The notes under the pieces are model-generated. The model saw only the letters and a list, made by a program, of their open reading frames with translations, ran no database searches and was not told the origin of the DNA. A program made the position numbers and the translations under genes. 64,000 nucleotides of DNA. Source: Bacteroides congonensis (lineage in GTDB: Bacteria > Bacteroidota > Bacteroidia > Bacteroidales > Bacteroidaceae). Position 1 is the first letter of the stretch; each line of letters starts with the position of its first letter. This document shows positions 7,948 to 17,621 of the stretch, piece by piece. The stretch is taken from contig NZ_FQXY01000007.1 of the NCBI RefSeq assembly GCF_900130125.1, positions 1 through 64,000 on the forward strand, in the 5' to 3' direction.

Positions 7948-9483
7948 TTATTCCTGAGTCAAGTCAACTGCGAAGTATCCGCGTTTACCGGACGGGAACA
8001 CACCTGTCAGGAACAATACCTGGTTCGGTGATTTAACAGCAGCTTTCATTACTTCTTCAAGGTCGCTGACTTTACGCATCGGCTGGTCGTTTGCTTTCAG
8101 GATGATGAATCCTTTGCGAACTCCCGCGTCTGACATCTTACCGGAAGAAACTCCTGTCACTTGCAGACCGTAGCCCAAATTCAATTGCTTCTTCACGTCA
8201 TCCGGCAACTCTTTGAAAGCAGCTCCCAGGATTTCCATACCTGCATCTTTCACAATCTTGGTAGTACCCTGTTCGTTCTTCAACGTTACTTCGACGGTCT
8301 TTTCCTTCTTGTCACGCATCAGTTTCACTTTCACCTTATCACCCGGACGATGTTTAGCGATAGCTTCCTGCAAGTCTGCCATATTGGACACTTTCTTGTT
8401 GTCCAGACCGATAATTACGTCGTCCACCTTGATGTCAGCACCGGATGCAGAACCGTTTTCAACGATTTCAGAAACCCATACGCCATCTACGACACCCAGT
8501 TCTTTGGCTTTATCCGCCAATGTCTTACCGGATTTGTCAATCGGCTGACGGTCGTCCATCAAGCTGCTACCGATAGAGCCGCCACGGATACCGAGCAATG
8601 CACGCTGTACAGTTCCATATTGTTTCAGGTCGGCAATAACTTTCGTCATAATACTGGTCGGGATAGCGAAGCCATATCCAGCGTATGCTCCTGTCGGAGA
8701 AGAAAGCACGGAGTTGATACCCACCAATTCACCTTTGGCATTGACCAATGCACCACCACTGTTACCTTGGTTGATAGCGGCATCCGTCTGGATAAATGAT
8801 TCTATACCACCACTATACACTCCCAACGAACGTGCTTTTGCACTTACGATACCTGCGGTTACGGTAGAGTTCAGATTGAACGGGTTACCTACTGCCAATA
8901 CCCACTCTCCTACTTTCAATGCTTCGGAGTCTCCTACCGGAATAGTCGGGAAATCATCCCCTTCGATTTTCACCAATGCAAGGTCGGTGCTTGGGTCAGT
9001 TCCAATGACACGTCCTTTGAATTCACGGTTGTCATTCAACTTCACGCTGATTTCGTCAGCACCATCAATTACGTGGTTGTTCGTTACGATATAGCCATCC
9101 TTTGAGATGATAACTCCCGAACCGAAACCCACACGAGGTTGTGATTGTATCTGACGTTGCTGTCCGCGTCCGTCACCGAAGAAGAAATCGAAAATGTCCG
9201 GCGCCTGCTGAACAGTTCTTGTTTTAGCTTCTTGGGTAGACCTTATATGTACAACAGCATGAAGAGAGTTTTCCGCAGCCTGGGTCAAATCGATAGGTTG
9301 AGCGTTCACAGCATCAAAAGCAGCCAATTTCACATTGGGATTCTGCTTGAACATCTCATTAAAAGATGTTTCTGTGGCAGTCTGGTTGGATTGCAACAAT
9401 TTGTAGGTTGTCAATCCTGCAACTCCTGAGCTAAGAAGAACGATTGCTCCTACTCCCAGAATGTTCTTTGTTGTCTGTTTCAT
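7948..9483 (-). CDS. htrA: Do/DegP-family periplasmic serine protease
   Basis: 511 aa. The N-terminal signal/anchor (residues 7-30) is followed by a trypsin-like domain with catalytic His137 (TNNHVID), Asp167 (PSTDLAL) and Ser242 (QGNSGGAL). Two PDZ domains follow, at about 290-395 and 420-505. It degrades or refolds damaged envelope proteins. It is flanked by rpoD (terminator between) and an NlpC/P60 peptidase, but the 250-bp gaps make it a single-gene unit. The 252-bp upstream region has no clear TAnnTTTG box; a stress-specific promoter is possible but not shown. All catalytic residues present. Confidence 0.95.
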   Translation of the reverse strand: MKQTTKNILGVGAIVLLSSGVAGLTTYKLLQSNQTATETSFNEMFKQNPNVKLAAFDAVNAQPIDLTQAAENSLHAVVHIRSTQEAKTRTVQQAPDIFDFFFGDGRGQQRQIQSQPRVGFGSGVIISKDGYIVTNNHVIDGADEISVKLNDNREFKGRVIGTDPSTDLALVKIEGDDFPTIPVGDSEALKVGEWVLAVGNPFNLNSTVTAGIVSAKARSLGVYSGGIESFIQTDAAINQGNSGGALVNAKGELVGINSVLSSPTGAYAGYGFAIPTSIMTKVIADLKQYGTVQRALLGIRGGSIGSSLMDDRQPIDKSGKTLADKAKELGVVDGVWVSEIVENGSASGADIKVDDVIIGLDNKKVSNMADLQEAIAKHRPGDKVKVKLMRDKKEKTVEVTLKNEQGTTKIVKDAGMEILGAAFKELPDDVKKQLNLGYGLQVTGVSSGKMSDAGVRKGFIILKANDQPMRKVSDLEEVMKAAVKSPNQVLFLTGVFPSGKRGYFAVDLTQE

Positions 9484-9735
9484 GATTTATAATTCTTTAA
9501 AATGTTAATATTCGACATTGTTTTAACTTTTACGACGTTAAAATAATAACAAATATCGTTCACTTATTATACTTGTCACTCTTTTTTGTCCTCTTTTAAC
9601 AGAGAATATTTAGAGCTTAACAGCGGTTAACGACAGCACCTGACAAATTTACATTCGTTGTATGTCAGTTGTCATTAACACTCTGACATTCATTCAGTAA
9701 GACTAGATTTTCATGACAGCTATTCCGGGCAGGAG

Positions 9736-10722
9736 TTACCGCGGCAGATAATAGGGATTGTGTTCCGTCGTATTCATCCCCTTCTCCTTATTTATATAAG
9801 GCAGGAAACGGACAGCAAAAAGCAGACGTCCCGTATTAAATTCATCATAGTTCTTATCCGCAGGTTCAAAACTGCTGATATGCACATCTCCCAAAGCATG
9901 GATAAACTGCTTATCTCCGAGATAAATCCCCACATGGGAGATTCCTTCCTTTTGTCCGGCAGTGGCTTTCCGGCCGAAGAACACCAAATCTCCGCGTTGC
10001 ACATTGGAGAAATCAGGCGCAATTTCGATACGTTCGCCTACATACGCTTGTTGCGACGCGTCTCTCGGAATAATAATATCGTGCATGAACAGCACCGTCC
10101 GAACCAAACCGCTGCAATCTACCCCTTTCGAAGAAGTTCCCGCCCATAGATAAGGGATTCCCATCATCGTATAAGCCGTTTCGATAATACTTTCAACATC
10201 TTGTTTGAGGGAAGCTCTCCATTGGGTTTCGGGCTGCGAGATAGATTTCGGGATATAGGCTTGCCGACCGTCCGGATAAGACACTTTATAGAAATGTCCT
10301 TTATTTCCTTCCCATTTCAGACGATTGCCTGCCACGACATCAGATACGGGTTGTGATTTTTCATCCGGCTTCTCGTAAGTAAATCCGTAATGTGAGGTCA
10401 CGACAATCTTTTCCGCACGGTTCCATCCATTATATTGTTCTTTGGACATGGGAGTGATTACCATCCGGTGTACCCATCCGGTATAATCGTCCGGTGTCTG
10501 AATCTCATACCAGCCCGTATATTGAAGCACCTTGACGGGCATTCCCAATAATGCCTGCGTACTCATGCCGGAGGTAAACTTACCTTCTTCGCGCATATTG
10601 CAAACAGAAACATGTACTACCCCATAGGCCGAATCAGCAGGCATGGGGCGTATCTCCTGTGCTTTCAGGCTTGTGGCAAGAATCACCGGCAAGCAACAGA
10701 AAAAGAGGATATTTTTCTTCAT
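9736..10722 (-). CDS. NlpC/P60 (C40) endopeptidase with SH3 domains, YkfC-like
   Basis: 328 aa. Signal peptide MKKNILFFCCLPVILATSLKAQ (residues 1-22 by eye), two bacterial SH3-type regions (about 30-165), then the NlpC/P60 core with Cys203 (GVDCSGLV), His263 (GISHVGIYLG) and a downstream polar residue (IHALGD, about 280). This architecture matches the gamma-D-glutamyl-L-diamino acid endopeptidases that cut short muropeptides with a free N-terminal L-Ala, for peptidoglycan recycling or turnover. The longer frame starting at 10746 was rejected because the -7 box 10744-10751 overlaps it and the signal peptide begins at 10722. Divergent from rnpB. Confidence 0.92.
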   Translation of the reverse strand: MKKNILFFCCLPVILATSLKAQEIRPMPADSAYGVVHVSVCNMREEGKFTSGMSTQALLGMPVKVLQYTGWYEIQTPDDYTGWVHRMVITPMSKEQYNGWNRAEKIVVTSHYGFTYEKPDEKSQPVSDVVAGNRLKWEGNKGHFYKVSYPDGRQAYIPKSISQPETQWRASLKQDVESIIETAYTMMGIPYLWAGTSSKGVDCSGLVRTVLFMHDIIIPRDASQQAYVGERIEIAPDFSNVQRGDLVFFGRKATAGQKEGISHVGIYLGDKQFIHALGDVHISSFEPADKNYDEFNTGRLLFAVRFLPYINKEKGMNTTEHNPYYLPR

Positions 10723-10743
10723 CGAATCACGTTTTATGAATAG

Positions 10744-10751
10744 CAAAGGTA
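10744..10751 (-). promoter_or_regulatory. -7 box of the NlpC/P60 gene (decides its start)
   Basis: TACCTTTG on the minus strand, 21 bases before the ATG at 10722. No clear -33 element. Confidence 0.5.
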
Positions 10752-10778
10752 GAAATTATTTCTATTTATGGTACTTTC

Positions 10779-10811
10779 TTTGGCTAAAACAAAATAAATG
10801 ACGTACTTTTG
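10779..10811 (+). promoter_or_regulatory. rnpB promoter
   Basis: TTTG (10779-10782), a 21-base spacer, then TACTTTTG (10804-10811): a textbook Bacteroides promoter whose start point coincides with the RNA 5' end near 10818. Confidence 0.75.
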
Positions 10812-10818
10812 CAGTCTA

Positions 10819-11183
10819 AAGCAGTTGGCCGGTCTGTCGCGTGTACGTCAGCGTGCAGGAGGAAAGTCCGGGCAACACAGAGCATCCTACTTCCTAACAG
10901 AAAGCTGTCCGCGAGGGTAGAGTAACGTAGAAGAAAATAACCGCCGCTCCTTTCGGGGAGAGGTAAGGGTGAGAAGGTGGGGTAAGAGCCCACCAGCCGC
11001 ATGGTGACATGTCGGGCTGTACGTCTTAGGAGTTGTAAGGTCATGTAAACCGGCGTTATGAGAGTTGCTCGCTCCATGTCGGAGGGTAGACCGCTAAAGT
11101 GTCGTGGTGACACGCCACTCAGATAAATGACAGGCACCTTATTTATATAAGGTACAGAACTCGGCTTATAGGCTGACTGCTTT
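10819..11183 (+). ncRNA. rnpB: RNase P RNA, bacterial class A
   Basis: The RNA subunit of ribonuclease P, the ribozyme that trims 5' leaders from tRNA precursors. Conserved blocks are visible: GAGGAAAGTCCGGGC near 10858 (P4 5' strand), ACAGAAAGCTG near 10898, CACGCC near 11110, and ACAGAACTCGGCTTATAGGC near 11152 (P4 3' strand). The 5' end AGCAGTTGGCC pairs with GGCTGACTGCT at the 3' end to form P1, and the following T-rich run forms the terminator. It has its own promoter just upstream and the adjacent yihY-like gene starts 24 bases after the end. Long reading frames inside are chance. Confidence 0.96.
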
Positions 11184-11206
11184 TTCTTTTTTTTAAACTA
11201 TGAGCC

Positions 11207-12526
11207 ATGAAGAAGAAAATCACTGATATATGGAAATTCCTCACGTATGACATCTGGCGCATTACGGAAGGTGAAGTGACAAGAACGAAGTTCTCGCTCT
11301 ACAATATCATCAAGACCATCTATCTCTGTATCAACCGGTTTACGAAAGACCGGATGGCAAATAAAGCATCGGCTCTGACATATAGCACCCTGCTTGCCAT
11401 TGTGCCGATACTGGCTATCTTGTTCGCCATTGCACGCGGATTCGGATTTGACAATCTGATGGAACACCAGTTCCGCAATGGTTTCGGTGGGAATATAGAA
11501 ACCACGGAAGCAATTCTCTCTTTTGTTGATTCCTACCTCTCACAAACTAAAGGCGGCCTTTTCATCGGTGTAGGCTTGGTGATGTTACTATGGACGGTCA
11601 TCAACCTGGTCAGCAATATAGAAATCACATTCAATCGTATTTGGGAAGTAAAGAAAGCACGTTCCATGTATCGCAAGATTACGGATTATTTCTCCATGTT
11701 CCTGCTGATGCCGATTCTGATTGTTGTCTCCGGCGGTCTTTCCATCTTTGTAAGTACCATGCTCAAGCAAATGGACGACTTCGTGCTACTGGCTCCTATC
11801 ATGAAATTCCTGATACGGCTCATACCTTTTGTGCTGACCTGGATGATGTTCACGGGACTCTATATCTTTATGCCGAATACCAAAGTGAAATTCAAGCATG
11901 CATTCATTGCAGGTATCCTGGCAGGAACCGCTTATCAGATATTCCAATACTTATATATCAGCAGCCAGGTGGGCGTATCAAAATACAATGCCATTTACGG
12001 TAGCTTTGCCGCCTTGCCTTTGTTCCTGCTTTGGCTGCAAATATCCTGGACTATCTGCCTGTTCGGTGCAGAACTGACATACGCCGGACAGAATATCCAA
12101 AGTTTCAGCTTCGACCAGGACACCCGGAATATCAGCCGGCGTTACCGGGACTTTATTTCTATTCTGATTATGTCCCTCATCGCCAAACGATTTGAAAAGA
12201 ACGAGCCGCCATATACCGCTTCGGAAATATCGGAAGAACATAAAATCCCGATCCGGCTCACCAATCAGGTACTTTATCAATTACAAGAGATAGACTTGAT
12301 ACATGAAGTTGTGACCGACACAAAAAGCGAGGAAATAGGCTACCAACCGTCAATGGATATTAACCAACTGAACGTAGCCATCCTGCTCGACCGACTGGAC
12401 ACCTACGGCTCCGAGAATTTCAAGATTGATAAAGACGAAGAATTCAGTGACGAATGGAAAGTGCTGACCGAATCCAGAGAGGAATACTATAAAAAGGCAA
12501 GTAAAGTATTACTGAAGGATTTATAA
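11207..12526 (+). CDS. YihY/BrkB-family inner-membrane protein
   Basis: 439 aa. About six membrane helices lie between residues 60 and 300 (for example VPILAILFAIARGFGF, GVGLVMLLWTVINLV, FLLMPILIVVSGGLSIFV, LPLFLLWLQISWTICLFGAEL), with ANKASALTYSTLLAIVPILA near residue 50, a hallmark of the YihY/BrkB family. The C-terminal 140 residues form a soluble extension with a winged-helix-like part (TASEISEEHKIPIRLTNQVL), common in Bacteroidetes members. The former RNase BN assignment of this family is not supported; function is unknown, possibly envelope-related. It follows rnpB closely but has room for little promoter, so read-through from rnpB is possible. Confidence 0.9.
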   Translation: MKKKITDIWKFLTYDIWRITEGEVTRTKFSLYNIIKTIYLCINRFTKDRMANKASALTYSTLLAIVPILAILFAIARGFGFDNLMEHQFRNGFGGNIETTEAILSFVDSYLSQTKGGLFIGVGLVMLLWTVINLVSNIEITFNRIWEVKKARSMYRKITDYFSMFLLMPILIVVSGGLSIFVSTMLKQMDDFVLLAPIMKFLIRLIPFVLTWMMFTGLYIFMPNTKVKFKHAFIAGILAGTAYQIFQYLYISSQVGVSKYNAIYGSFAALPLFLLWLQISWTICLFGAELTYAGQNIQSFSFDQDTRNISRRYRDFISILIMSLIAKRFEKNEPPYTASEISEEHKIPIRLTNQVLYQLQEIDLIHEVVTDTKSEEIGYQPSMDINQLNVAILLDRLDTYGSENFKIDKDEEFSDEWKVLTESREEYYKKASKVLLKDL

Positions 12527-12595
12527 GAAGCAAGAATAAGGAAGCACTGCCTTAAATCGTGAAGATGAACTTGACACAATTATAATAAAGAAAAA

Positions 12596-15500
12596 ATGAA
12601 AAAACTACTAATCAGTGCTTTTGCCCTATGTTTTGCAGGAGCAATCGCAGCACAGGAATCCCCGCTATGGATGCGTCATTGCGTCCTATCGCCGGATGGT
12701 ACAACCATTGCCTTCACGTACAAAGGAGACATCTACACCGTACCGGCCACCGGCGGACGTGCCACACAAATCACTACCAATCCGGCTTTCGACACAGAAC
12801 CGGTATGGAGTCCCGACGGAAAACAAATCGCCTTTGCGTCCGACCGTATGGGAAGCCTCGATGTTTTCACCGTATCCAAAGACGGTGGAGTCCCCCAACG
12901 CCTGACCACGCACTCCGGCAGTGAAAAGCCCGTTGCTTACAAAGATAATAATCATATCCTGTTTACAGCTAATATCGCGCCTTCCACCGAAGATGCCGGA
13001 TTTCCTTCCGGACAGTTTCAACAGATGTATGAAGTAGCCGTGACAGGCGGACGCCCCGTCATGTTTTCATCCATGCCGATGGAATGCATCTCCATCAATA
13101 AAGACGGAATATTGCTCTATCAGGACAAAAAGGGATACGAAGACTACTGGCGCAAGCATCAGGTATCCCCTATCGCCCGTGACATCTGGAGCTATACTCC
13201 CGGAAAGACACCGGTTTACCAAAAGCAAACGACTTTCGGTGGTGAAGACCGCGAACCGGTTTGGGCTCCCGATGGCAAATCATTCTATTACCTGAGTGAA
13301 GAGAAAGGTTCTTTCAACGTATTCCAACGTACTCCCGGAGCCGCTACCGCCAAGCAGATTACTTTCCATACCAAGCATCCCGTCCGCTTTTTAAGCGTAG
13401 CCGCCGACGGTAAACTCTGCTACGGTTATAACGGTGAAATCTATACACTTGCTCCGGGTGGAAAACCGCAGAAAGTAAACGTTACTATCCTGTCAGACAA
13501 GAATGACAAAGACATTATCCGCCAAATCAGGTCGAACGGCGCTACCGACATCGCCGTATCTCCCAAAGGAAAAGAAGTTGCGTTTATCATGCGCGGCGAT
13601 GTCTACGTCACTTCCATTGACTACAAGACAACGAAGCAAATCACGAACACTCCCGACCAGGAGCGCAATCTGAGTTTCTCTCCCGACGGACGGACGTTAG
13701 TTTACTCTTCGGAACGCAACGGACTCTGGCAGCTCTACACTTCAACCATCGTGCGCAAGGACGAAAAACAATTCACCTATGCCACTGAATTGAAGGAAGA
13801 ACGCCTGACGAAATCCAATGTCGCTTCTTTCGAGCCGCAATTCAGCCCTGACGGAAAGGAAATCGCTTTCCTTGAGAACCGCACCGCTATCCGTGTCATT
13901 AACCTGAAAAGCAAAGCAGTGCGCACGGTCATGGATGCCAAATACCAGTATTCTTATGCAGACGGTGACCAATGGTTCCAGTGGAGTCCCGACAGTAAAT
14001 GGATTCTTTCGGACTTCATCGGCATAGGCGGCTGGAACAATAAAGACGTCGTATTACTCAAAGCCGACGGAAAGGGTGAAATGGTCAACCTGACCGAAAG
14101 CGGATATGGCGACAGCAATGCCAAATGGGTACTCGGCGGAAAAGCTATGATATGGAACAGTGACCGTGCCGGATACCGCAGCCATGGTAGTTGGGGAAGC
14201 GAAAGAGACGCTTATATCATGTTCTTCGATGTGGATGCCTATAACCGCTTCATGATGAACAAAGAAGACCTCGCCCTGCTTGAAGAAGCTGAAAAAGCAG
14301 AGAAAGCCGAAAAAGATAAAAAGGAAAAGGCTGAAAAAGAAAAAGCCGACAAGAAGAAAGACAGGAAAGGAACGAAGAAAGACGATAAAAAAGAAGATAA
14401 GAAAGAGGACGCAGACAAGAAAGAAGAAGTAAAACCACTCATTTTCGACCTTGAAAACCGTTTTGACCGTATCGTTCGCCTGACTGTTAATTCTTCCCGT
14501 CTCGGTGATGCCGTACTTACTCCGAAAGGTGACGCACTCTATTATCTTGCCGCATTTGAGGGTGGTTATGATTTATGGGAACATAAATTGAAAGAGAACA
14601 CCACTAAAATATTGTTGAAAGGAGTCGGCGGTGGCGCATTAATACCCGACAAAGAAGGAAAGAACATCTTTATGTGTACAGGCGGACAACTGAAGAAAAT
14701 AGAAATTGCCGGCAGCAAAATCACCCCGATTAGCTTTGAGGCTTTCTTTGATTACCGTCCTTACGAGGAACGCGCGTATATCTTTAACCACGTCTACCAG
14801 CAAGTTAACGACAAATTCTATGTTGCCGACCTTCAAGGAACTGACTGGAAAGGATACAAAGAAGCATACCAACGCTTCCTGCCACATATCAACAACAACT
14901 ATGACTTCGCCGAAATGCTGAGCGAAATGCTCGGAGAGCTGAACGCTTCACATACCGGAGCCCGTTTCGGAGCAGGTAGCAGCGCACTGCCTACCGCTAC
15001 ATTAGGTGTATTCTATGACGAATCATACAAGGGCGCAGGATTGAAAATTAAAGAAATTCTCGCCCAAAGTCCTTTTACGCAGAAAAAGACAGATGTGAAA
15101 GCAGGATGTATCATCGAAAAGATAGACGGAAAAGCCATTGAAGCCAATGCGGATTATTTCCCGTTATTCGAAGGCAAAGTAGGACGTAAAGTCATACTCA
15201 CCGTATATGATCCCGCTACCAAAAAGCGTTTTGAAGAAACAGTAAAAGCCATCAGCTATGGCGCTCAAAGCGAATTGCTCTACAAACGTTGGGTAAAACG
15301 TTGCGCCCAAAAAGTGGAAGAGCTTTCCGGTGGACGAATCGCTTATGTACATATCAAAGGAATGGATAGTCCGAGTTTCCGCAAGATGTATTCCGAACTG
15401 TTGGGACGCTATCGCAATAAAGAAGCGGTCATTGTAGATACCCGTCATAATGGCGGCGGATGGTTGCACGATGATGTAGTAACGCTGCTTAACGGAAAAG

Positions 15501-15895
15501 AATACCAGCGTTTCGTTCCACGCGGACAGTACATCGGCAGCGACCCGTTCAACAAATGGCTGAAACCATCATGTATGCTGACCTGTGAAGACAATTACAG
15601 CAACGCCCACGGCACCCCATACGTATATAAGACATTAGGCATCGGCAAACTGATAGGTGCTCCCGTTGCCGGAACCATGACTGCCGTATGGTGGGAACGT
15701 CAGATAGATCCGTCTATTGTATTTGGTATTCCGCAGGTAGGCTGCATGGATATGCAGGGAAAATATCTTGAAAACCAGACTTTGCAACCTGACATTCTGG
15801 TCTACAACGAACCGGGAGCGAGCCTGAAAGGTGAAGATGCCCAACTGAAAGCAGCAGTAGACCATCTTCTGAAAGAGTTGTCAAAAAAGAAGTAA
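12596..15895 (+). CDS. Tricorn-like S41-family peptidase
   Basis: 1099 aa. Signal peptide (MKKLLISAFALCFAGAIAAQ), then an N-terminal beta-propeller region with repeated SPDG motifs (LSPDGTTIAF, WSPDGKQIAF, FSPDGRTLVY, FSPDGKEIAF: PD40/WD40-like repeats, about 25-540). A Lys/Glu-rich low-complexity linker spans roughly 560-615. A second propeller-like part, a PDZ-like domain (about 800-880) and the S41 catalytic domain with VIVDTRHNGGGW (about 945) follow. The Ser in NYSNAHG (about 1002) is the probable nucleophile. Tricorn enzymes degrade short peptides; this one is probably periplasmic. The gene is 69 bp after the YihY gene and ends at a strong terminator. Confidence 0.92.
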   Translation: MKKLLISAFALCFAGAIAAQESPLWMRHCVLSPDGTTIAFTYKGDIYTVPATGGRATQITTNPAFDTEPVWSPDGKQIAFASDRMGSLDVFTVSKDGGVPQRLTTHSGSEKPVAYKDNNHILFTANIAPSTEDAGFPSGQFQQMYEVAVTGGRPVMFSSMPMECISINKDGILLYQDKKGYEDYWRKHQVSPIARDIWSYTPGKTPVYQKQTTFGGEDREPVWAPDGKSFYYLSEEKGSFNVFQRTPGAATAKQITFHTKHPVRFLSVAADGKLCYGYNGEIYTLAPGGKPQKVNVTILSDKNDKDIIRQIRSNGATDIAVSPKGKEVAFIMRGDVYVTSIDYKTTKQITNTPDQERNLSFSPDGRTLVYSSERNGLWQLYTSTIVRKDEKQFTYATELKEERLTKSNVASFEPQFSPDGKEIAFLENRTAIRVINLKSKAVRTVMDAKYQYSYADGDQWFQWSPDSKWILSDFIGIGGWNNKDVVLLKADGKGEMVNLTESGYGDSNAKWVLGGKAMIWNSDRAGYRSHGSWGSERDAYIMFFDVDAYNRFMMNKEDLALLEEAEKAEKAEKDKKEKAEKEKADKKKDRKGTKKDDKKEDKKEDADKKEEVKPLIFDLENRFDRIVRLTVNSSRLGDAVLTPKGDALYYLAAFEGGYDLWEHKLKENTTKILLKGVGGGALIPDKEGKNIFMCTGGQLKKIEIAGSKITPISFEAFFDYRPYEERAYIFNHVYQQVNDKFYVADLQGTDWKGYKEAYQRFLPHINNNYDFAEMLSEMLGELNASHTGARFGAGSSALPTATLGVFYDESYKGAGLKIKEILAQSPFTQKKTDVKAGCIIEKIDGKAIEANADYFPLFEGKVGRKVILTVYDPATKKRFEETVKAISYGAQSELLYKRWVKRCAQKVEELSGGRIAYVHIKGMDSPSFRKMYSELLGRYRNKEAVIVDTRHNGGGWLHDDVVTLLNGKEYQRFVPRGQYIGSDPFNKWLKPSCMLTCEDNYSNAHGTPYVYKTLGIGKLIGAPVAGTMTAVWWERQIDPSIVFGIPQVGCMDMQGKYLENQTLQPDILVYNEPGASLKGEDAQLKAAVDHLLKELSKKK

Positions 15896-15902
15896 ACATG
15901 CC

Positions 15903-15936
15903 ATTATAAAAGCCCCGATTGCGGGGCTTTTATAAT
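15903..15936 (+). terminator. Intrinsic terminator of the Tricorn-like gene
   Basis: Fourteen-base arms ATTATAAAAGCCCC/GGGGCTTTTATAAT with a six-base loop; GC-rich core and A/T-rich flanks let it work on both strands. Confidence 0.9.
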
Positions 15937-15996
15937 AAGCTATTTATCAACGATTTAATGCATCTGTTATGGTTTAAATGAAATAGATCGTTCCTT

Positions 15997-16065
15997 TAAA
16001 AGAAAGGCATCGTTGGTTTTAAAGGAATGACCTCTTCCTTTTAAACCAACGATGCCTTTCTTTTA
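15997..16065. repeat. 31-bp near-perfect hairpin between convergent genes
   Basis: Arms 15997-16027 and 16035-16065 pair over 31 bp with one mismatch; the loop is TGACCTC. The arm contains AAAGGCATCGTTGG. T-rich flanks follow on both sides, so it can serve as terminator for the convergent nitroreductase gene. It is longer than a usual terminator, with a second terminator only 60 bp away. Confidence 0.8.
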
Positions 16066-16104
16066 TATAGTAATTTGTAAGTGTGAAATATTTACCTTTT
16101 AGAA

Positions 16105-16650
16105 TCAGTAATGGTTGTAAGATACCACTTTCTCCTTCGGCTTCCTCATCTTCTTGCGTTTCTCCTTCACCGGATAGCCTATCGCAATATCCAGCAGCAC
16201 ACGTTTGGAAGCGGGAATTCCCGTCAGCCGCTTCATTTCCTTTTCGTCAAACCAGCCCAGGATACACGACCCCAAGCCTTCACTTTCAGCAGCCAACGTG
16301 ATATGAGCGGCGGCAATTCCAATATCAATCAACGGAAAATGCTTATCCTTCACTTTCCCACCTAGCAAAGAAGTGATATTAGCCGATTCTTCCACAACCA
16401 GAATATGCACGGGAGCATCCTTGGCAAACTTGTTCATTCCCAGTCCTGCCGCCGCTTTGCCAATCTTCAAAGCCAGTTCACGGTCAGTTATTACCACAAA
16501 CTTCCACGGCTGCGCATTACAGGCAGAAGGAGCCATACGCCCCGCCTCTAAAATCCGTTCCAGTTTGTCAGCTTCCACAGGGCGTTCCTTATCATACGCC
16601 CGGTCACTCTGACGTGAAAGCACCAATTGCAGAAAATCACCGGATTCCAT
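16105..16650 (-). CDS. Nitroreductase-family flavoprotein
   Basis: 181 aa. The N-terminal RQSDRAYDKERPVE is the FMN-phosphate-binding start of the nitroreductase fold; APSACNAQPWKFVVI (about 40-55) and the GLGSCILGWFDEKEMKRLTGIP segment (about 125-146) are characteristic. An FMN-dependent NAD(P)H oxidoreductase of unknown substrate, cytoplasmic. It ends in a basic tail (KEKRKKMRKPKEKV). It starts one base from the end of ribE (stop at 16652), so the two are co-transcribed; a flavin enzyme beside a flavin biosynthesis gene is a natural pairing. Confidence 0.9.
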   Translation of the reverse strand: MESGDFLQLVLSRQSDRAYDKERPVEADKLERILEAGRMAPSACNAQPWKFVVITDRELALKIGKAAAGLGMNKFAKDAPVHILVVEESANITSLLGGKVKDKHFPLIDIGIAAAHITLAAESEGLGSCILGWFDEKEMKRLTGIPASKRVLLDIAIGYPVKEKRKKMRKPKEKVVSYNHY

Positions 16651-16651
16651 C

Positions 16652-17254
16652 TTACTTATATTGAATCATCCGGCTGATATACTTACCTATAATATCAAAC
16701 TCGATATTCACCACACTGCCGATGGTAAACGTATGGAAGTTGGTATGCTCATAAGTATAAGGAATGATAGCCACCTGGAAAGTATCATCCGTAGGATTAC
16801 AAACCGTCAGGCTGACACCGTTCACCGTCACCGAACCTTTATCTACAGTGATATATCCTCGTTTCGCCATCTCCTTGTCGCACGCATATTGGAAAGTGAA
16901 GTACCAGCTTCCTTCCGCATCCTTGATATCAATGCAGGTAGCAGTCTGATCCACATGTCCCTGCACGATATGACCATCCAGGCGACCATTCATCATCATG
17001 CTACGCTCTACGTTCACCTTATCTCCCACTTTCAGCAGACCCAGATTAGAACGTTCCAGCGTTTCCTTCATAGCAGTCACCGTGTACGTATCATCCGTCA
17101 TGCTCACTACCGTCAGGCATACGCCGTTATGAGAAATACTCTGGTCGATTTTCAACTCATTTACAAATGAACACTTAAAAGTAAAGTGTATATTCTCCTG
17201 GTCTTTCACCAGCGCTACCAAGGTAGCATATTCTTCTACGATTCCGGAAAACAT
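16652..17254 (-). CDS. ribE: Riboflavin synthase, alpha subunit
   Basis: 200 aa. Two tandem lumazine-binding domains. The first starts MFSGIVEEYATL and contains SHNGVCLTVV; the second contains VTVNGVSLTVC. It converts two molecules of 6,7-dimethyl-8-ribityllumazine to riboflavin plus the pyrimidinedione. The frame is open to 17389, but MFSGIVEE is the invariant family N terminus, so 17254 was chosen. A -7 box TATCTTTG at 17305-17312 fits a start point about 45 bases upstream of it. No FMN riboswitch was recognised in the leader. First gene of a two-gene unit with the nitroreductase. Confidence 0.95.
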   Translation of the reverse strand: MFSGIVEEYATLVALVKDQENIHFTFKCSFVNELKIDQSISHNGVCLTVVSMTDDTYTVTAMKETLERSNLGLLKVGDKVNVERSMMMNGRLDGHIVQGHVDQTATCIDIKDAEGSWYFTFQYACDKEMAKRGYITVDKGSVTVNGVSLTVCNPTDDTFQVAIIPYTYEHTNFHTFTIGSVVNIEFDIIGKYISRMIQYK

Positions 17255-17347
17255 AATGTTATTTACGATTTTACGATTAAAAAAACTCTTTTTTATATAC
17301 GGCTCAAAGATACAAATAAGCTGGCAGGAAAGAAAATAAGAGCATAA

Positions 17348-17379
17348 AAAAAAGGGGCTTTTCACAAAGCTCCTTTTTT
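17348..17379 (-). terminator. Terminator downstream of phoU
   Basis: AAAAAAGGGGCTTT pairs with AAAGCTCCTTTTTT (one wobble) around a 4-base loop, ending in T-runs in both directions. It lies between the end of phoU and the ribE promoter, closing the pst transcript. The rest of 17380-17621 is AT-rich with isolated -7-like boxes (17440-17447) but no gene. Confidence 0.75.
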
Positions 17380-17621
17380 CAGTTTTCAATAGGTATTAGT
17401 TTTTTTTAAGGTAAAAAGATTGTTTTCAGGATAACGGTGCAAATATAGGTGCTTTTACCGATATTATCCAAATTATAAAACATGTCATATAACATCTTTT
17501 TGAAATTTCTTTGGATTTATTATCATTTGAGCAAGAACACCCGTAACCTGTCCGTTACAGGAGACAAATATAAGACAAATTTCCAAGGAGCACTAATTTC
17601 TGTTTAAAAATATGCGAATAT

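Noticed and set aside
10784..11137. 117-aa minus-strand reading frame
   Set aside because: Lies wholly inside the RNase P RNA gene on the opposite strand; RNA conservation explains the sequence.
16652..17389. Longer riboflavin synthase starting at 17389
   Set aside because: The extra 45 residues have no homology, and the -7 box at 17305-17312 falls inside them; MFSGIVEE at 17254 is the family N terminus.
17390..17621. Possible riboswitch or long leader before ribE
   Set aside because: No FMN-riboswitch conserved blocks were found; only a terminator and isolated -7-like boxes are visible.
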